64,000 nucleotides of DNA from Ralstonia sp. UNC404CL21Col (GTDB lineage: Bacteria > Pseudomonadota > Gammaproteobacteria > Burkholderiales > Burkholderiaceae), in NCBI RefSeq assembly GCF_000620465.1, contig NZ_JIBE01000003.1, positions 186,001-250,000 on the forward strand. The letters are read 5' to 3'. Shown here one piece after another: positions 38,689-48,104 of this stretch. A program made the translations under genes and the position numbers. The stretch's first letter is position 1, and every line of letters begins with the position of its first letter. A model generated the notes under the pieces. That model saw only the letters and a list, made by a program, of their open reading frames with translations, searched no databases and was not told where the DNA came from.

Positions 38689-38714
38689 AAAAAAAGAAAG
38701 CGGGAACTTTCTCC
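38689..38714 (-). terminator. Terminator of hrpA
   Basis: On the minus strand AGAAAG-TTCCCG-CTTTCT is followed by a run of seven T, about 25 bp after the hrpA stop. An overlapping GCGG/CCGC pairing is also possible. Confidence 0.8.
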
Positions 38715-38736
38715 GCGCCCGACAACGCATCGGCAG

Positions 38737-41700
38737 CTATCGCTGCATCGATTCCCACACCTTCTGCAGCCGCTTGACCGACATCGGCACCGGCGTGCGC
38801 AGTTCCTGTGCAAACAGGGCGATGCGCAACTCCTCGAGCATCCAGCGGAATTCCTCCATGCGCGGGTCGCTGCCGCCCTGCCCTTGCACGCGCAGCGCCT
38901 TTTCCGCGCGTTGGTATTGCTGGATGAGCGGCGCCATTTCCTGCATGCGCTGCGTGTCGCGGGCGGGGTCCGCCTTGAGCTTGTCGATGCGCAGCGCGAT
39001 GCCCTTCAGGTAACGCGGGAAGTGCGTCAACTGCGCATACGGCGTCGCCTCGATGAAGCGCTTGTGCATCAACGTCTTGAGCTGTGCGTCGATATCGGCG
39101 GTGGCCGCAGCAAACGGCTTGGCGATCTGCAACTTGCGCGGCAGTTGCGCGTATTCGGCCAGGATGGCACCGACCAGCCGCGCAATCTCCTGTGCCAGCA
39201 ACGTCAGGCGTGCCCGGCTTTCGTCCTTGCGGGCACCGAAGCTGGCGTCATCGGTCGGCAGCGGGTCTTGCAGGCAGGCGCGCTCCAGCGTGGCATCCAG
39301 AATCTGGTCGCGCAACTCATCCTGCGTACCGAGGTTCATGAACTGGATCGCCATCTGCGACAAGCCCGGGATGTTCTTTTCCAGGTATTTCAACGGCTCG
39401 CGCAGCTGGATCGCAAACAGCCGTCGCAAGCCCAGACGATGGATGCGCGCAGCTTCCGCCGGATCGTCGAAGACTTCCACATCGCAGTGGTCGCCGGCAT
39501 CGACGAGCGCCGGATAGCCGAACAGCGTCTGGTTGCCCTTGCGGACTTCCAGCAGTTCCGGCAACTCGCCAAAGTTCCACGTCGTCAGGCCCGAGTACAG
39601 CGCGGCGTTGGCCGGCGCTTCCGACTTGCCGCTCTTGCCTGCTTTGCCGGGCTTGGCGCCGTCGTTCTGAGCGCCGGCCACGGCGGCATCCTGCGCGGCG
39701 ATCGACTGGAAGGTCTGCTGCGCGCGGCCGCCGAGTTCCGCCCGCAGCTGGGCAAGATTGCGCCCCATGTCGAGCTGGCGACCGTGCTCGTCAATCACCT
39801 TGAAATTCATGAAGTGATGCGCGGGCAGCGTTTCGAGCTTGAAGTCGGCGCGCTTGAGCGCGATGCCGGTCTGCTCGCGCACGTCTGCGATCAAGCGGTC
39901 GAGCAGGTCGCCATCGCCCAACCGCACGCGCGAGACGAATCCGGCGGCGTAGTCGGGCAGCGGCACGCAATGGCGGCGCAGCTTCTGCGGCAGGCTCTTC
40001 AGCAACAGATGCACCTTCTCCTTGAGCATGCCCGGCACCAGCCATTCGGTGCGCTGCGCGGGCACCTGGTTGAGCGCGTACAGCGGCACGGTGAGCGTTA
40101 CGCCGTCGCGCGGGCTGCCGGGCTCGAAGTGATACGTCAGGCCCATGTCGATGCCGGCAATCGGCAGCACCTTCGGGAACAGGTCGGTGGTGATGCCGGC
40201 CGCCTCGTGTCGCATCAGGTCGTCACGATTCAGGTACAGCAGCTTCTGGCCGCTCTTGCCACCCGCGCTGGCGGCTTCGGCATACCAGCGCTCGAACGAC
40301 ACGGTGTTGTAGATGTCCGCCGGAATCTGGCTGTCGTAGAAGGCGTAGATCAGCTCGTCGTCCACCAGCACGTCTTGCCGGCGTGACTTGTGTTCGAGGT
40401 TTTCGATCTCGCGCACCAGGCGCTGGTTGTGCGTGAAGAACGGCAGGCGCGTTTCGAACTCGCCGTCGACCAGCGCACGACGGATGAACATCTCGCGCGC
40501 CTCCTTCGGCTGCATCGGCCCGAAGTGCACGCGGCGCTGCTGGTAGATCGGCAGACCGTACAGCGTGCCGCGCTCGAACGCCATCACCTGGCCGGCCTTC
40601 TTTTCCCAATGCGGATCGCTCCACGACACCTTCAGCAGATGCGCGCCGACCTTTTCCACCCATTCCGGCTCGATGCGCGCAAGCGTGCGGCCGAACAGGC
40701 GGCTGGTATCGACCAGCTCGCCTGCCACGACCCACTTGCCCGCCTTGCGCGCAATGGCCGAACCCGGCCAGAGGAAGAACTTGATGCCGCGCGCGCCGAG
40801 GTATTCGCGGCCTTTACCGTCGGCCTCCTCGATGCGGACACCGATATTGCCGAGCAGGCCCGTCAGCAGCGCCAGGTGCAACTGCTCATACGTCGGGTCG
40901 GATTCGTTGAGCTTCCAGCCCTGCTCCGCCACCGTGGTGTGCAACTGCGAATGCACGTCGCGCCATTCACGCAGCCGCACATGCGACAGGAAATGCGAGC
41001 GGCACTGGTCCTGCAATTGTTTGTTCGATTTCTTGTGCGCGATGGCCTCTTCAAACCACTTCCACAGCTTCACCCAACCGAGGAATTCCGATTTTTCGTC
41101 AGCGAACTGCCGGTGCGCCTGATCGGCTTGCTGTTGCAGTTCCTGCGGGCGTTCGCGCGGGTCTTGCACCGACAAGGCGCTCGCGATGATCAGCATCTCG
41201 CGCAGGCATTGATGGTCGCGGCCAGCCAGGATCATCCGCGCCACGCGCGGGTCCAGCGGCAGGCGGGCGACCTGCTTGCCCAGCGGAGTCAACGCATTTT
41301 CATCGTCGACAGCGCCGAGTTCCTGCAAAAGCTGATAGCCGTCGGCAATGGCACGGCCCAGCGGCGGCTCGATGAAGGGAAACTGCTCGACATCCGTCAG
41401 CCGCAGCGCCTTCATGCGCAGGATGACCGCCGCCAGGGACGAACGCAGGATCTCCGGATCGGTGAAACGCGGCCGCGCAATGAAATCCGCCTCGTCATAC
41501 AGGCGAATGCAGACGCCGTCGGCGACCCGGCCGCAACGACCGGCGCGCTGGTTGGCCGCAGCCTGCGATACCGGCTCGATCTGCAGTTGCTCGACCTTGT
41601 TGCGATACGAATAACGCTTCACGCGCGCCAGCCCCGTATCGACCACGTAGCGAATGCCCGGCACCGTCAGCGAGGTCTCGGCCACGTTGGTTGCAAGCAC

Positions 41701-42738
41701 GATGCGCCGCGCGTTGGACGGCCGGAACACACGTTCCTGCTCCTGCACGGACAAGCGCGCAAACAGCGGCAGGATCTCGGTATGCGCCGGATGGTGCTTG
41801 CGCAGCGCCTCGGCCGCCTCGCGAATCTCGCGCTCGCCAGGCAGAAAGATGAGCACGTCGCCCGGGCCTTCGCGGGCGAGTTCGTCCACCGCATCGACGA
41901 GCGCTTCGTAAAGATCGCGCTCCTTGTCCTTCTCGTCGCGCTGGATCGGGCGGTAGCGCACCTCGACCGGATACAACCGGCCGCTGACTTCAATGACGGG
42001 CGCCGGCCCCTTGGGGCCCGCAAAGTGCTCCGCAAACCGCTGCGCGTCGATGGTCGCCGAGGTGATGATCACCTTCAGGTCAGGCCGGCGCGGCAGAAGC
42101 TGCTTGAGATAGCCGATCAGGAAGTCGATGTTGAGGCTGCGTTCGTGCGCCTCGTCGATGATGATCGTGTCGTAGGCGCGCAGGAGCGGATCGTTCTGCG
42201 TCTCGGCCAGCAAGATGCCGTCGGTCATCAGCTTGACCGACGCACCCGCAGACAGCGTGTCGTTGAAGCGCACCTGGAAGCCCACGTGCTCGCCCACCGG
42301 CGTACCGATTTCCTGGGCGATGCGCTTGGCGGTAGACGTCGCGGCAATCCGGCGCGGCTGCGTATGGCCGATCAGCCCGGTACCGCCCGCGCCAATGCCC
42401 CGCCCGATCGACAGGCAGATCTTCGGCAACTGCGTGGTCTTGCCCGAGCCGGTTTCGCCCGAGACGATCACCACCTGGTTGGCGGCGATGGCCTCGGCGA
42501 TTTCGTCGCGTCGGGCCGATACGGGCAGCGCTTCGGGAAACGTAATCGGCGGGACGCGGTTCGCACGTGCGCGGCGCGCCTCCAGCGCCGCGGCGAGTTC
42601 TTCCGGCGTGGGCTTCTGGCGGCGCTGCGGACGACCATTGCCGCCGGGCTTGCGCTCGGGCGGCGGCGTGTCTTTCGGCGATTTCTGGGAGGGCGCCGCC
42701 GGGCGTGGCCGGGGCGGCTGGGCGTGGGAATCTGACAT
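38737..42738 (-). CDS. hrpA: ATP-dependent RNA helicase HrpA (DEAH box)
   Basis: Very large helicase of 1333 residues (E. coli HrpA about 1300). After a basic, Pro-rich N-terminal region, Walker A is GETGSGKTTQ (residue 94 on) and motif II is IIDEAHERSLNIDFL. Motif III is SATIDAQRF, and motif VI is QRAGRCGR. The helicase-associated HA2 and OB-fold domains follow, then the long HrpA-specific C-terminal region. In E. coli HrpA helps rescue stalled ribosomes. It is transcribed divergently from argA. Confidence 0.96.
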   Translation of the reverse strand: MSDSHAQPPRPRPAAPSQKSPKDTPPPERKPGGNGRPQRRQKPTPEELAAALEARRARANRVPPITFPEALPVSARRDEIAEAIAANQVVIVSGETGSGKTTQLPKICLSIGRGIGAGGTGLIGHTQPRRIAATSTAKRIAQEIGTPVGEHVGFQVRFNDTLSAGASVKLMTDGILLAETQNDPLLRAYDTIIIDEAHERSLNIDFLIGYLKQLLPRRPDLKVIITSATIDAQRFAEHFAGPKGPAPVIEVSGRLYPVEVRYRPIQRDEKDKERDLYEALVDAVDELAREGPGDVLIFLPGEREIREAAEALRKHHPAHTEILPLFARLSVQEQERVFRPSNARRIVLATNVAETSLTVPGIRYVVDTGLARVKRYSYRNKVEQLQIEPVSQAAANQRAGRCGRVADGVCIRLYDEADFIARPRFTDPEILRSSLAAVILRMKALRLTDVEQFPFIEPPLGRAIADGYQLLQELGAVDDENALTPLGKQVARLPLDPRVARMILAGRDHQCLREMLIIASALSVQDPRERPQELQQQADQAHRQFADEKSEFLGWVKLWKWFEEAIAHKKSNKQLQDQCRSHFLSHVRLREWRDVHSQLHTTVAEQGWKLNESDPTYEQLHLALLTGLLGNIGVRIEEADGKGREYLGARGIKFFLWPGSAIARKAGKWVVAGELVDTSRLFGRTLARIEPEWVEKVGAHLLKVSWSDPHWEKKAGQVMAFERGTLYGLPIYQQRRVHFGPMQPKEAREMFIRRALVDGEFETRLPFFTHNQRLVREIENLEHKSRRQDVLVDDELIYAFYDSQIPADIYNTVSFERWYAEAASAGGKSGQKLLYLNRDDLMRHEAAGITTDLFPKVLPIAGIDMGLTYHFEPGSPRDGVTLTVPLYALNQVPAQRTEWLVPGMLKEKVHLLLKSLPQKLRRHCVPLPDYAAGFVSRVRLGDGDLLDRLIADVREQTGIALKRADFKLETLPAHHFMNFKVIDEHGRQLDMGRNLAQLRAELGGRAQQTFQSIAAQDAAVAGAQNDGAKPGKAGKSGKSEAPANAALYSGLTTWNFGELPELLEVRKGNQTLFGYPALVDAGDHCDVEVFDDPAEAARIHRLGLRRLFAIQLREPLKYLEKNIPGLSQMAIQFMNLGTQDELRDQILDATLERACLQDPLPTDDASFGARKDESRARLTLLAQEIARLVGAILAEYAQLPRKLQIAKPFAAATADIDAQLKTLMHKRFIEATPYAQLTHFPRYLKGIALRIDKLKADPARDTQRMQEMAPLIQQYQRAEKALRVQGQGGSDPRMEEFRWMLEELRIALFAQELRTPVPMSVKRLQKVWESMQR

Positions 42739-42744
42739 CGGGCG

Positions 42745-42756
42745 GGATTATAATCC
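42745..42756. promoter_or_regulatory. Palindromic -10 element shared by hrpA and argA
   Basis: GGATTATAATCC is a perfect 12-bp palindrome holding a consensus TATAAT on both strands (plus 42749-42754; minus 42752-42747). It lies 7-18 bp upstream of the hrpA start and about 60 bp upstream of the argA GTG. Symmetric -10 elements can drive divergent transcription. No strong -35 was seen on either side. At this spacing hrpA mRNA would be nearly leaderless. Confidence 0.55.
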
Positions 42757-42809
42757 GCGCATCTTTCCTATGCCGGCCCGCGCCCCGTGCCGCTTTTCCT
42801 CCTCCGCCC

Positions 42810-44207
42810 GTGACCGCTCGTTCCTCCGCCCCCGCCTCCGGCGTTTCGCTGGCGGCGCACACGCCCGCCCCCGTCGACGTCGCCCCGATTCCACCCACGC
42901 CCGAACAGCAGCAGTTCGTGCACTGGCTGCGCGAGGTGGCGCCGTACATCCATTCTTTCCGCGACAAGACGTTCGTGATCGGTTTTGGCGGCGAGCTGGT
43001 CCAGGCCGGCATGCTGGGCGCGCTGGTCAACGACGTCGCCCTGTTGCACGCCATGGGCATGCGCATCGTGCTGGTGCATGGGTCGCGTCCGCAGGTGGAA
43101 GAACAGCTCGCCCTGCGCAACGTGAAAACACAGTTCGTGGATGGCGTGCGAGTGACGGACGGCGCCGCGCTGGAATCCGCCAAGGAAGCGTCGGGCGAAC
43201 TGCGCCTGGACATCGAAGCCGCTTTCAGCCAGGGCCTGCCGAATACGCCGATGGCCGGCGCACGCATGTCCGTCGTGTCGGGCAACTTCGTGACGGCGCG
43301 GCCGGTGGGCATCGTCAACGGCGTGGATTTCCAGCACACGGGGCTGGTGCGCAAGATCGATGCGGAGTCGATCCAGCACTCGCTGTCCAACCGCAAGATC
43401 GTGCTGCTCTCGCCGCTGGGCTTTTCACCCACGGGCCAGGCGTTCAACCTGTCGATGGAAGACGTGGCCGCCAATACCGCCACGGCGCTGAAAGCCGACA
43501 AGCTCATCTTCATCACGGAGCTGCCCGGCATCATGGACCGCGTGGGCAAGCTGCAGCAGGATCTGTCGATGGAAACGGCCATCGAGCGCCTGCGCGACGG
43601 CAGCCTGTCGCACGACACCGCCTATTACCTGCAACACATCGTCAAGGCGATGCGCGGCGGCGTGCGCCGGGCACACGTCATCCCGTTCGCGCTGGACGGC
43701 AGCATCCTGCTGGAACTGTTCCTGCACGACGGCGTGGGCACCATGGTGTCGCACACCGATCTGGAATACCTGCGCGACGCCACGCTGGATGACGTGGGCG
43801 GCATCGTCTCGCTCATCGAACCGCTCGAGGCGGACGGCACGCTGGTGCCGCGCGAACGCCGGCTACTGGAGCGCGACATCGCCAACTTCTCGGTCATCGA
43901 GCACGACGGCATCATCTTTGGCTGTGTGGCGCTGTATCCGTACCCGAAGGACGGCATGGCCGAAATGGCGTGCCTGATCGTGTCGCCGGACAGCCAGGGC
44001 ACCGGCGACGGCGAACGCCTGCTCAAGCACACTGAAGTGCGCGCCCGTGCGCTGGGCCTCAAGCGCCTGTTCGTGCTCACCACGCGGACGGAGCATTGGT
44101 TTCTCAAGCGCGGCTTCGTGCGCGCCAGCGTGGACGATCTGCCGGAAGACCGCCGCAAGCTGTACAACTGGCAGCGGCGCTCGATGGTGCTGATGAAGAA
44201 GCTCTAA
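42810..44207 (+). CDS. argA: N-Acetylglutamate synthase ArgA
   Basis: First enzyme of arginine synthesis, acetylating glutamate with acetyl-CoA; 465 residues. The amino-acid-kinase-like domain (about 45-310) includes [15 protein letters not shown] and [15 protein letters not shown], which binds arginine for feedback in this family. The GNAT acetyltransferase domain follows ([21 protein letters not shown] with the acetyl-CoA loop). The frame is open upstream inside hrpA, so the start is inferred: GTG 42810 ([11 protein letters not shown]) is the first plausible codon after the promoter. It is divergent from hrpA. Confidence 0.92.
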   Translation: MTARSSAPASGVSLAAHTPAPVDVAPIPPTPEQQQFVHWLREVAPYIHSFRDKTFVIGFGGELVQAGMLGALVNDVALLHAMGMRIVLVHGSRPQVEEQLALRNVKTQFVDGVRVTDGAALESAKEASGELRLDIEAAFSQGLPNTPMAGARMSVVSGNFVTARPVGIVNGVDFQHTGLVRKIDAESIQHSLSNRKIVLLSPLGFSPTGQAFNLSMEDVAANTATALKADKLIFITELPGIMDRVGKLQQDLSMETAIERLRDGSLSHDTAYYLQHIVKAMRGGVRRAHVIPFALDGSILLELFLHDGVGTMVSHTDLEYLRDATLDDVGGIVSLIEPLEADGTLVPRERRLLERDIANFSVIEHDGIIFGCVALYPYPKDGMAEMACLIVSPDSQGTGDGERLLKHTEVRARALGLKRLFVLTTRTEHWFLKRGFVRASVDDLPEDRRKLYNWQRRSMVLMKKL

Positions 44208-44314
44208 ACCCTTGGCGCGCGTCGTGGAATCCAAGCCCGGCGGCGCGCGGCCTTTACAATAGCGGCACCTGCGTCGCGCTTGAGCGGCGCTCCCGCCACA
44301 CAAGAGGAATCCCC

Positions 44315-44590
44315 ATGGCCCGCATGGTCCACTGCGTCAAGCTCAACAAGGAAGCCGAAGGTCTCGACTTCCCGCCCCTGCCCGGCGAACTGGGCAAGAA
44401 ACTCTGGCAAAGCGTCTCGAAGGAAGCGTGGGCCGGCTGGCTCAAGCACCAGACCATGCTGATCAACGAAAACCGCCTGAACATGGCCGATTCGCGCGCA
44501 CGCCAGTACCTGCTCAAGCAGACCGAGAAGTACTTCTTTGGCGATGGCGCAGACGAGGCTGCCGGCTACGTGCCGCCGCCCTCGGCCTGA
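44315..44590 (+). CDS. yggX: Probable Fe(2+)-trafficking protein YggX
   Basis: Small cytoplasmic protein of 91 residues, protecting iron-sulfur clusters from oxidative damage. It starts [20 protein letters not shown] with the conserved Cys7, and includes [20 protein letters not shown] and [18 protein letters not shown], the family signatures. The ATG at 44315 has GAGGAA upstream; the frame extends into argA but the homology starts here. It is followed by a strong terminator. Confidence 0.94.
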   Translation: MARMVHCVKLNKEAEGLDFPPLPGELGKKLWQSVSKEAWAGWLKHQTMLINENRLNMADSRARQYLLKQTEKYFFGDGADEAAGYVPPPSA

Positions 44591-44605
44591 TCTGCCGATA
44601 CCCAT

Positions 44606-44640
44606 AAAAAAGCCGTTCAGCGCAAACTGAACGGCTTTTT
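44606..44640 (+). terminator. Bidirectional terminator after yggX
   Basis: A perfect 14-bp stem, AAAAAGCCGTTCAG with CTGAACGGCTTTTT, around a 6-nt loop. T runs are at both ends on the respective strands. It starts 15 bp after the yggX stop. Confidence 0.93.
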
Positions 44641-44682
44641 GTTTGTTTGGGCAACGCCAATTCAACGCGCCGCAACGGGCAT

Positions 44683-44715
44683 AAAAAAAGCTGCTCATTT
44701 GCATGAGCAGCTTTT
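44683..44715 (-). terminator. Terminator of rpiA
   Basis: A perfect 13-bp stem, AAAAGCTGCTCAT with ATGAGCAGCTTTT, around a 4-nt loop, with a run of seven T on the minus strand. It lies 20 bp after the rpiA stop, back to back with the yggX terminator. Confidence 0.93.
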
Positions 44716-44735
44716 CGATGAGGCACGCACAGCGA

Positions 44736-45422
44736 TCAGAAATCGCGACGCTGCACCCCCGCTTCCGTCCCGAGCAGCAGCACATTGGCGCCGCGCTTGG
44801 CAAACAGGCCGACCGTCACCACGCCCGGAATATCGTTGACCACCGATTCCAACCCCTTCGGATCGGCAATGCGCAGGCCCGTCACGTCGAGAATCACGTT
44901 GCCGTTATCGGTCTTGTAGATCTGGCCTTCCTTGGTCATGCGCAGGCGCGGCTGACCGCCCAGCGCAGCCAGTTGACGCGCCACGGCTGCACGTGCCATG
45001 GGCACCACTTCCACCGGCAACGGGAAGGCGCCCATCGTTTCAACGAGCTTGCTGCCGTCGGCGATGCAGACAAACACGCTGGCAACCGAGGCGACGATCT
45101 TCTCGCGCGTGAGCGCACCGCCGCCGCCCTTGATCATGGCGCCCGAGGCGTCGATCTCGTCGGCACCATCCACGTAGACGGGGATGGCGTCGACCTCATT
45201 CAGATCGAGCACCGTAAAGCCGTGGCCCTGCAGGCGGCGCGTCGACGCTTCGGAGCTGGACACCGCGCCGGCGAAGCGTGCCTTGTGCGGCGCCATCGCG
45301 TCGATGAACAGGTTGGCCGTCGAGCCGGTGCCGACACCCAGCACGGCGCCCTCGGGCACATTGGCCAATACGTAGTCTGCGGCGGCCTGTGCCACCAGCG
45401 CCTTCAGTTCATCCTGCGTCAT
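44736..45422 (-). CDS. rpiA: Ribose-5-phosphate isomerase A
   Basis: Pentose-phosphate enzyme of 228 residues interconverting ribose-5- and ribulose-5-phosphate. Signature pieces are [16 protein letters not shown], the catalytic loop [20 protein letters not shown] with the general-base Glu nearby, and [19 protein letters not shown]. Length fits the family (219 in E. coli). It is divergent from tal across 149 bp, which must hold promoters for both; the two genes act in the same pathway. Confidence 0.96.
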   Translation of the reverse strand: MTQDELKALVAQAAADYVLANVPEGAVLGVGTGSTANLFIDAMAPHKARFAGAVSSSEASTRRLQGHGFTVLDLNEVDAIPVYVDGADEIDASGAMIKGGGGALTREKIVASVASVFVCIADGSKLVETMGAFPLPVEVVPMARAAVARQLAALGGQPRLRMTKEGQIYKTDNGNVILDVTGLRIADPKGLESVVNDIPGVVTVGLFAKRGANVLLLGTEAGVQRRDF

Positions 45423-45571
45423 CGCAAAAACTCGGTCGGATCGGAAAACCCGGTAGTGTACCGGATCAATACGATCGCCTCCGGCCGGCTCGCTGAGCCA
45501 AACCTGCGGAGTACAATCGATTCATCCTTTCACCTCCAGCGCAACGCTGGAACGCACTACGGACTTGCTTC

Positions 45572-46531
45572 ATGACTCAGCTCGATCAACTCAAGCAGTT
45601 CACCACCGTCGTCGCCGACACGGGCGACTTCCAGGCCATGCGTGCCTACGCACCGCACGATGCGACGACCAACCCGTCGCTGATTCTCAAGGCCGTGCAG
45701 AAAGCCGAATACCGCCCGCTGCTGGAGCAAGCCGTGCGTGACGCCCGCAGCGACAGCGTCGAGGACATCATCGATGCCGTCCTGGTGGCGTTCGGCTGCG
45801 AGATCCTGTCGATCATCCCGGGCCGCGTGTCGACCGAAGTCGATGCGCGCCTGTCGTTCGATACCGAAGCGACGGTCGCCAAGGCCAAGCATTTGATTGC
45901 GCTGTACGAAGCGCGAGGCGTGGCGCGCGAGCGCGTGCTGATCAAGATTGCGTCGACGTGGGAAGGCATCCGCGCGGCGGATCAACTCCGCGCCGAAGGC
46001 ATCCGCTGCAACATGACACTGCTGTTCTCGCTGGCTCAGGCCGTGGCGTGCGCGGAAGCGGGCGTGCAACTCATCTCGCCGTTCGTCGGCCGCATCTACG
46101 ATTGGTACAAAAAGGATGCCGGCGCCAACTGGGATCCGGTCGCCCAAGGCGGCGCGAACGACCCCGGCGTGCAGTCCGTCCTGCGCATCTACAACTACTA
46201 CAAGAAGTTCGACTATCCCACCGAGGTCATGGGCGCGAGCTTCCGCAATGTCTCGCAGATCGTCGAACTGGCTGGCTGCGACCTCCTGACCATCAGCCCC
46301 GATCTGCTCGCCCAGCTGCAGCAATCCGATGCGCCGGTCGAGCGCAAGCTGTCTCCGGACAACGCCAACGCGGCCAATATCGTGCGCCTGCCCGCCGACG
46401 AGAAATCGTTCCGCTGGCACATGAATGCGGACGCCATGGCCACCGAAAAACTGGCCGAAGGCATCCGCCTGTTTGCAGCGGACGCGATCAAGTTGGAAGC
46501 GCTGATTGAGCCGCTGCGCGCAGCGGCGTAA
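45572..46531 (+). CDS. tal: Transaldolase
   Basis: Non-oxidative pentose-phosphate enzyme of 319 residues. Conserved pieces are [25 protein letters not shown], and the Schiff-base Lys in [31 protein letters not shown] and the phosphate-site [20 protein letters not shown] also appear. It is the E. coli TalB type. It is divergent from rpiA and converges on the sirtuin gene. Confidence 0.97.
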   Translation: MTQLDQLKQFTTVVADTGDFQAMRAYAPHDATTNPSLILKAVQKAEYRPLLEQAVRDARSDSVEDIIDAVLVAFGCEILSIIPGRVSTEVDARLSFDTEATVAKAKHLIALYEARGVARERVLIKIASTWEGIRAADQLRAEGIRCNMTLLFSLAQAVACAEAGVQLISPFVGRIYDWYKKDAGANWDPVAQGGANDPGVQSVLRIYNYYKKFDYPTEVMGASFRNVSQIVELAGCDLLTISPDLLAQLQQSDAPVERKLSPDNANAANIVRLPADEKSFRWHMNADAMATEKLAEGIRLFAADAIKLEALIEPLRAAA

Positions 46532-46546
46532 GAACAAAGCCGGGCC

Positions 46547-47296
46547 TTATCCCAGCATGGCGGGCAGGCACACGCCCGCCGGCTGGTGGATCACCAAGTC
46601 GGCCGTTGCATCTAGGGCGCTCGGTTCCGGATTCACGACGATCACCTTGGCACCGTGGTCCTTCGCCAACCCCGGCAACCCGGCGGCCGGATATACCATG
46701 CCCGATGTGCCGACCACCAGACAAAGGTCGCAGGTATTGGCCGCCTCTTCTGCGCGGTAGTTCGCTACCAGCGGCAGTTGCTCGCCAAACCACACCACGC
46801 CCGGGCGCAGCATCGCGCCACACGTCGCACAACGCGGTGGGCGTCCCGGCTCGGCGGTGGCGATATCGCATTTGCCGCAGCCACCCAGCCACTTGTCCGC
46901 AAACAGGTTGCCGTGCAGCTCGATGACCCCTTCGCTGCCGGCGCGCTGATGCAAACCATCGACGTTCTGCGTGACCAGCGTCACCGTCTTGCGCTTGGCG
47001 AGCGCGGCAATCGCAAGATGAGCGGGATTCGGCTGCGCCTGCAGCACGCGCTCGCGGCGCTCCTGATACCAGTCCCACACCATGCGCGGATGCTTACGGT
47101 AGGCGGCTTCGGTGGCCATGTCTTCCGGGTTGAATCGCGACCACAGGCCGGTCAGCGCATCACGGAACGTCGGCACACCGGATTCAGCCGAGACGCCCGC
47201 ACCGGTCAGCACCATGATGCGCTGGGCGGCCTCGACCCAGGCGTGGGCCTGGGCCAATGCAGCCGCATCGGATACGGCTGTGGGTTCGATGCCCAT
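46547..47296 (-). CDS. cobB: NAD-dependent protein deacylase, Sir2 family (class III residues)
   Basis: Sirtuin of 249 residues removing acyl groups from lysines. NAD-binding motif TGAGVSAESGVPTFR, catalytic VTQNVDG with H128 in ELHGN, and a zinc ribbon CGKCD ... CATCG are present. Y77 and R80 in WYQER occupy the acyl-pocket Tyr/Arg positions of class III sirtuins such as CobB and SIRT5, so desuccinylase activity is likely in addition to deacetylation. Its ATG overlaps the rlmB stop (TAATG), suggesting translational coupling. The frame extends 41 codons upstream, but this start fits the family. Confidence 0.92.
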   Translation of the reverse strand: MGIEPTAVSDAAALAQAHAWVEAAQRIMVLTGAGVSAESGVPTFRDALTGLWSRFNPEDMATEAAYRKHPRMVWDWYQERRERVLQAQPNPAHLAIAALAKRKTVTLVTQNVDGLHQRAGSEGVIELHGNLFADKWLGGCGKCDIATAEPGRPPRCATCGAMLRPGVVWFGEQLPLVANYRAEEAANTCDLCLVVGTSGMVYPAAGLPGLAKDHGAKVIVVNPEPSALDATADLVIHQPAGVCLPAMLG

Positions 47297-48048
47297 TACT
47301 TCTTGGCAGGTGCCGCCGCGCGTTGGCGTACCGCTTCGAACAGGCATACGCCGCTCGCCACCGACACATTCAGGCTTTCCACGCTTCCCGCCATCGGAAT
47401 GCTGACCAGCGCATCGCACGTCTCACGCGTGAGGCGGCGCATGCCCTCGCCTTCGGCGCCCATCACGATGGCGATGGGGCCTTTGAAGTCTGCCTGGTAG
47501 AGATCCTGTTCGGCCTCATCAGCCGTGCCGATCACCCATACGCCGCGCTCCTGCAACTCGCGCAGCGTGCGCGCCAGGTTGGTTACGGTGATGTACGGAA
47601 CGGTTTCGGCCGCACCGCTCGCGACCTTGGCGACCGTCGTGTTGATCCCAACGCTGCGGTCCTTTGGCGCGATCACGGCATGCGCGCCGGCAGCATCCGC
47701 CACGCGCAGGCAAGCACCGAGGTTATGGGGATCGGTCACACCGTCGAGCACCAGCAGCAACGGCGTGCCTTCGATGCCGTCGAGCAGTTCATCAAGATTG
47801 AGCGCCAGCGACAGCGACTCTGCCTTGGCAACCACGCCCTGATGGCGGTCGGTCCCGGCAATGCCACGCAGACGGTCGGCGTCAGCAGGAATGAGGCGCA
47901 CGCCCGCTGCTTCCGCCGCTTTCAGGAAATCCTGCATGCGGCGGTCGCGGCGGTTGGCCTCGAAGTAGATTTCGTCGATCGACTTGGCGCCGTGGCGCAG
48001 TCGGGCGGTCACGGCATGAAAGCCGATGAGGAGCTTGGATTTAGACAT
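47296..48048 (-). CDS. rlmB: 23S rRNA 2'-O-methyltransferase RlmB (G2251)
   Basis: SPOUT-family methyltransferase of 250 residues. The N-terminal substrate-binding domain includes [13 protein letters not shown]. The SPOUT knot has [33 protein letters not shown] and [17 protein letters not shown], the three TrmH signatures. It lies 56 bp after rnr, a common gene pair, and its stop overlaps the sirtuin start. Confidence 0.96.
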   Translation of the reverse strand: MSKSKLLIGFHAVTARLRHGAKSIDEIYFEANRRDRRMQDFLKAAEAAGVRLIPADADRLRGIAGTDRHQGVVAKAESLSLALNLDELLDGIEGTPLLLVLDGVTDPHNLGACLRVADAAGAHAVIAPKDRSVGINTTVAKVASGAAETVPYITVTNLARTLRELQERGVWVIGTADEAEQDLYQADFKGPIAIVMGAEGEGMRRLTRETCDALVSIPMAGSVESLNVSVASGVCLFEAVRQRAAAPAKK

Positions 48049-48104
48049 GGCGCGATTGTACCCGTCTGCCCTCGCTCCTCGGCCGCTTTAACCGCTTAAC
48101 CGCT

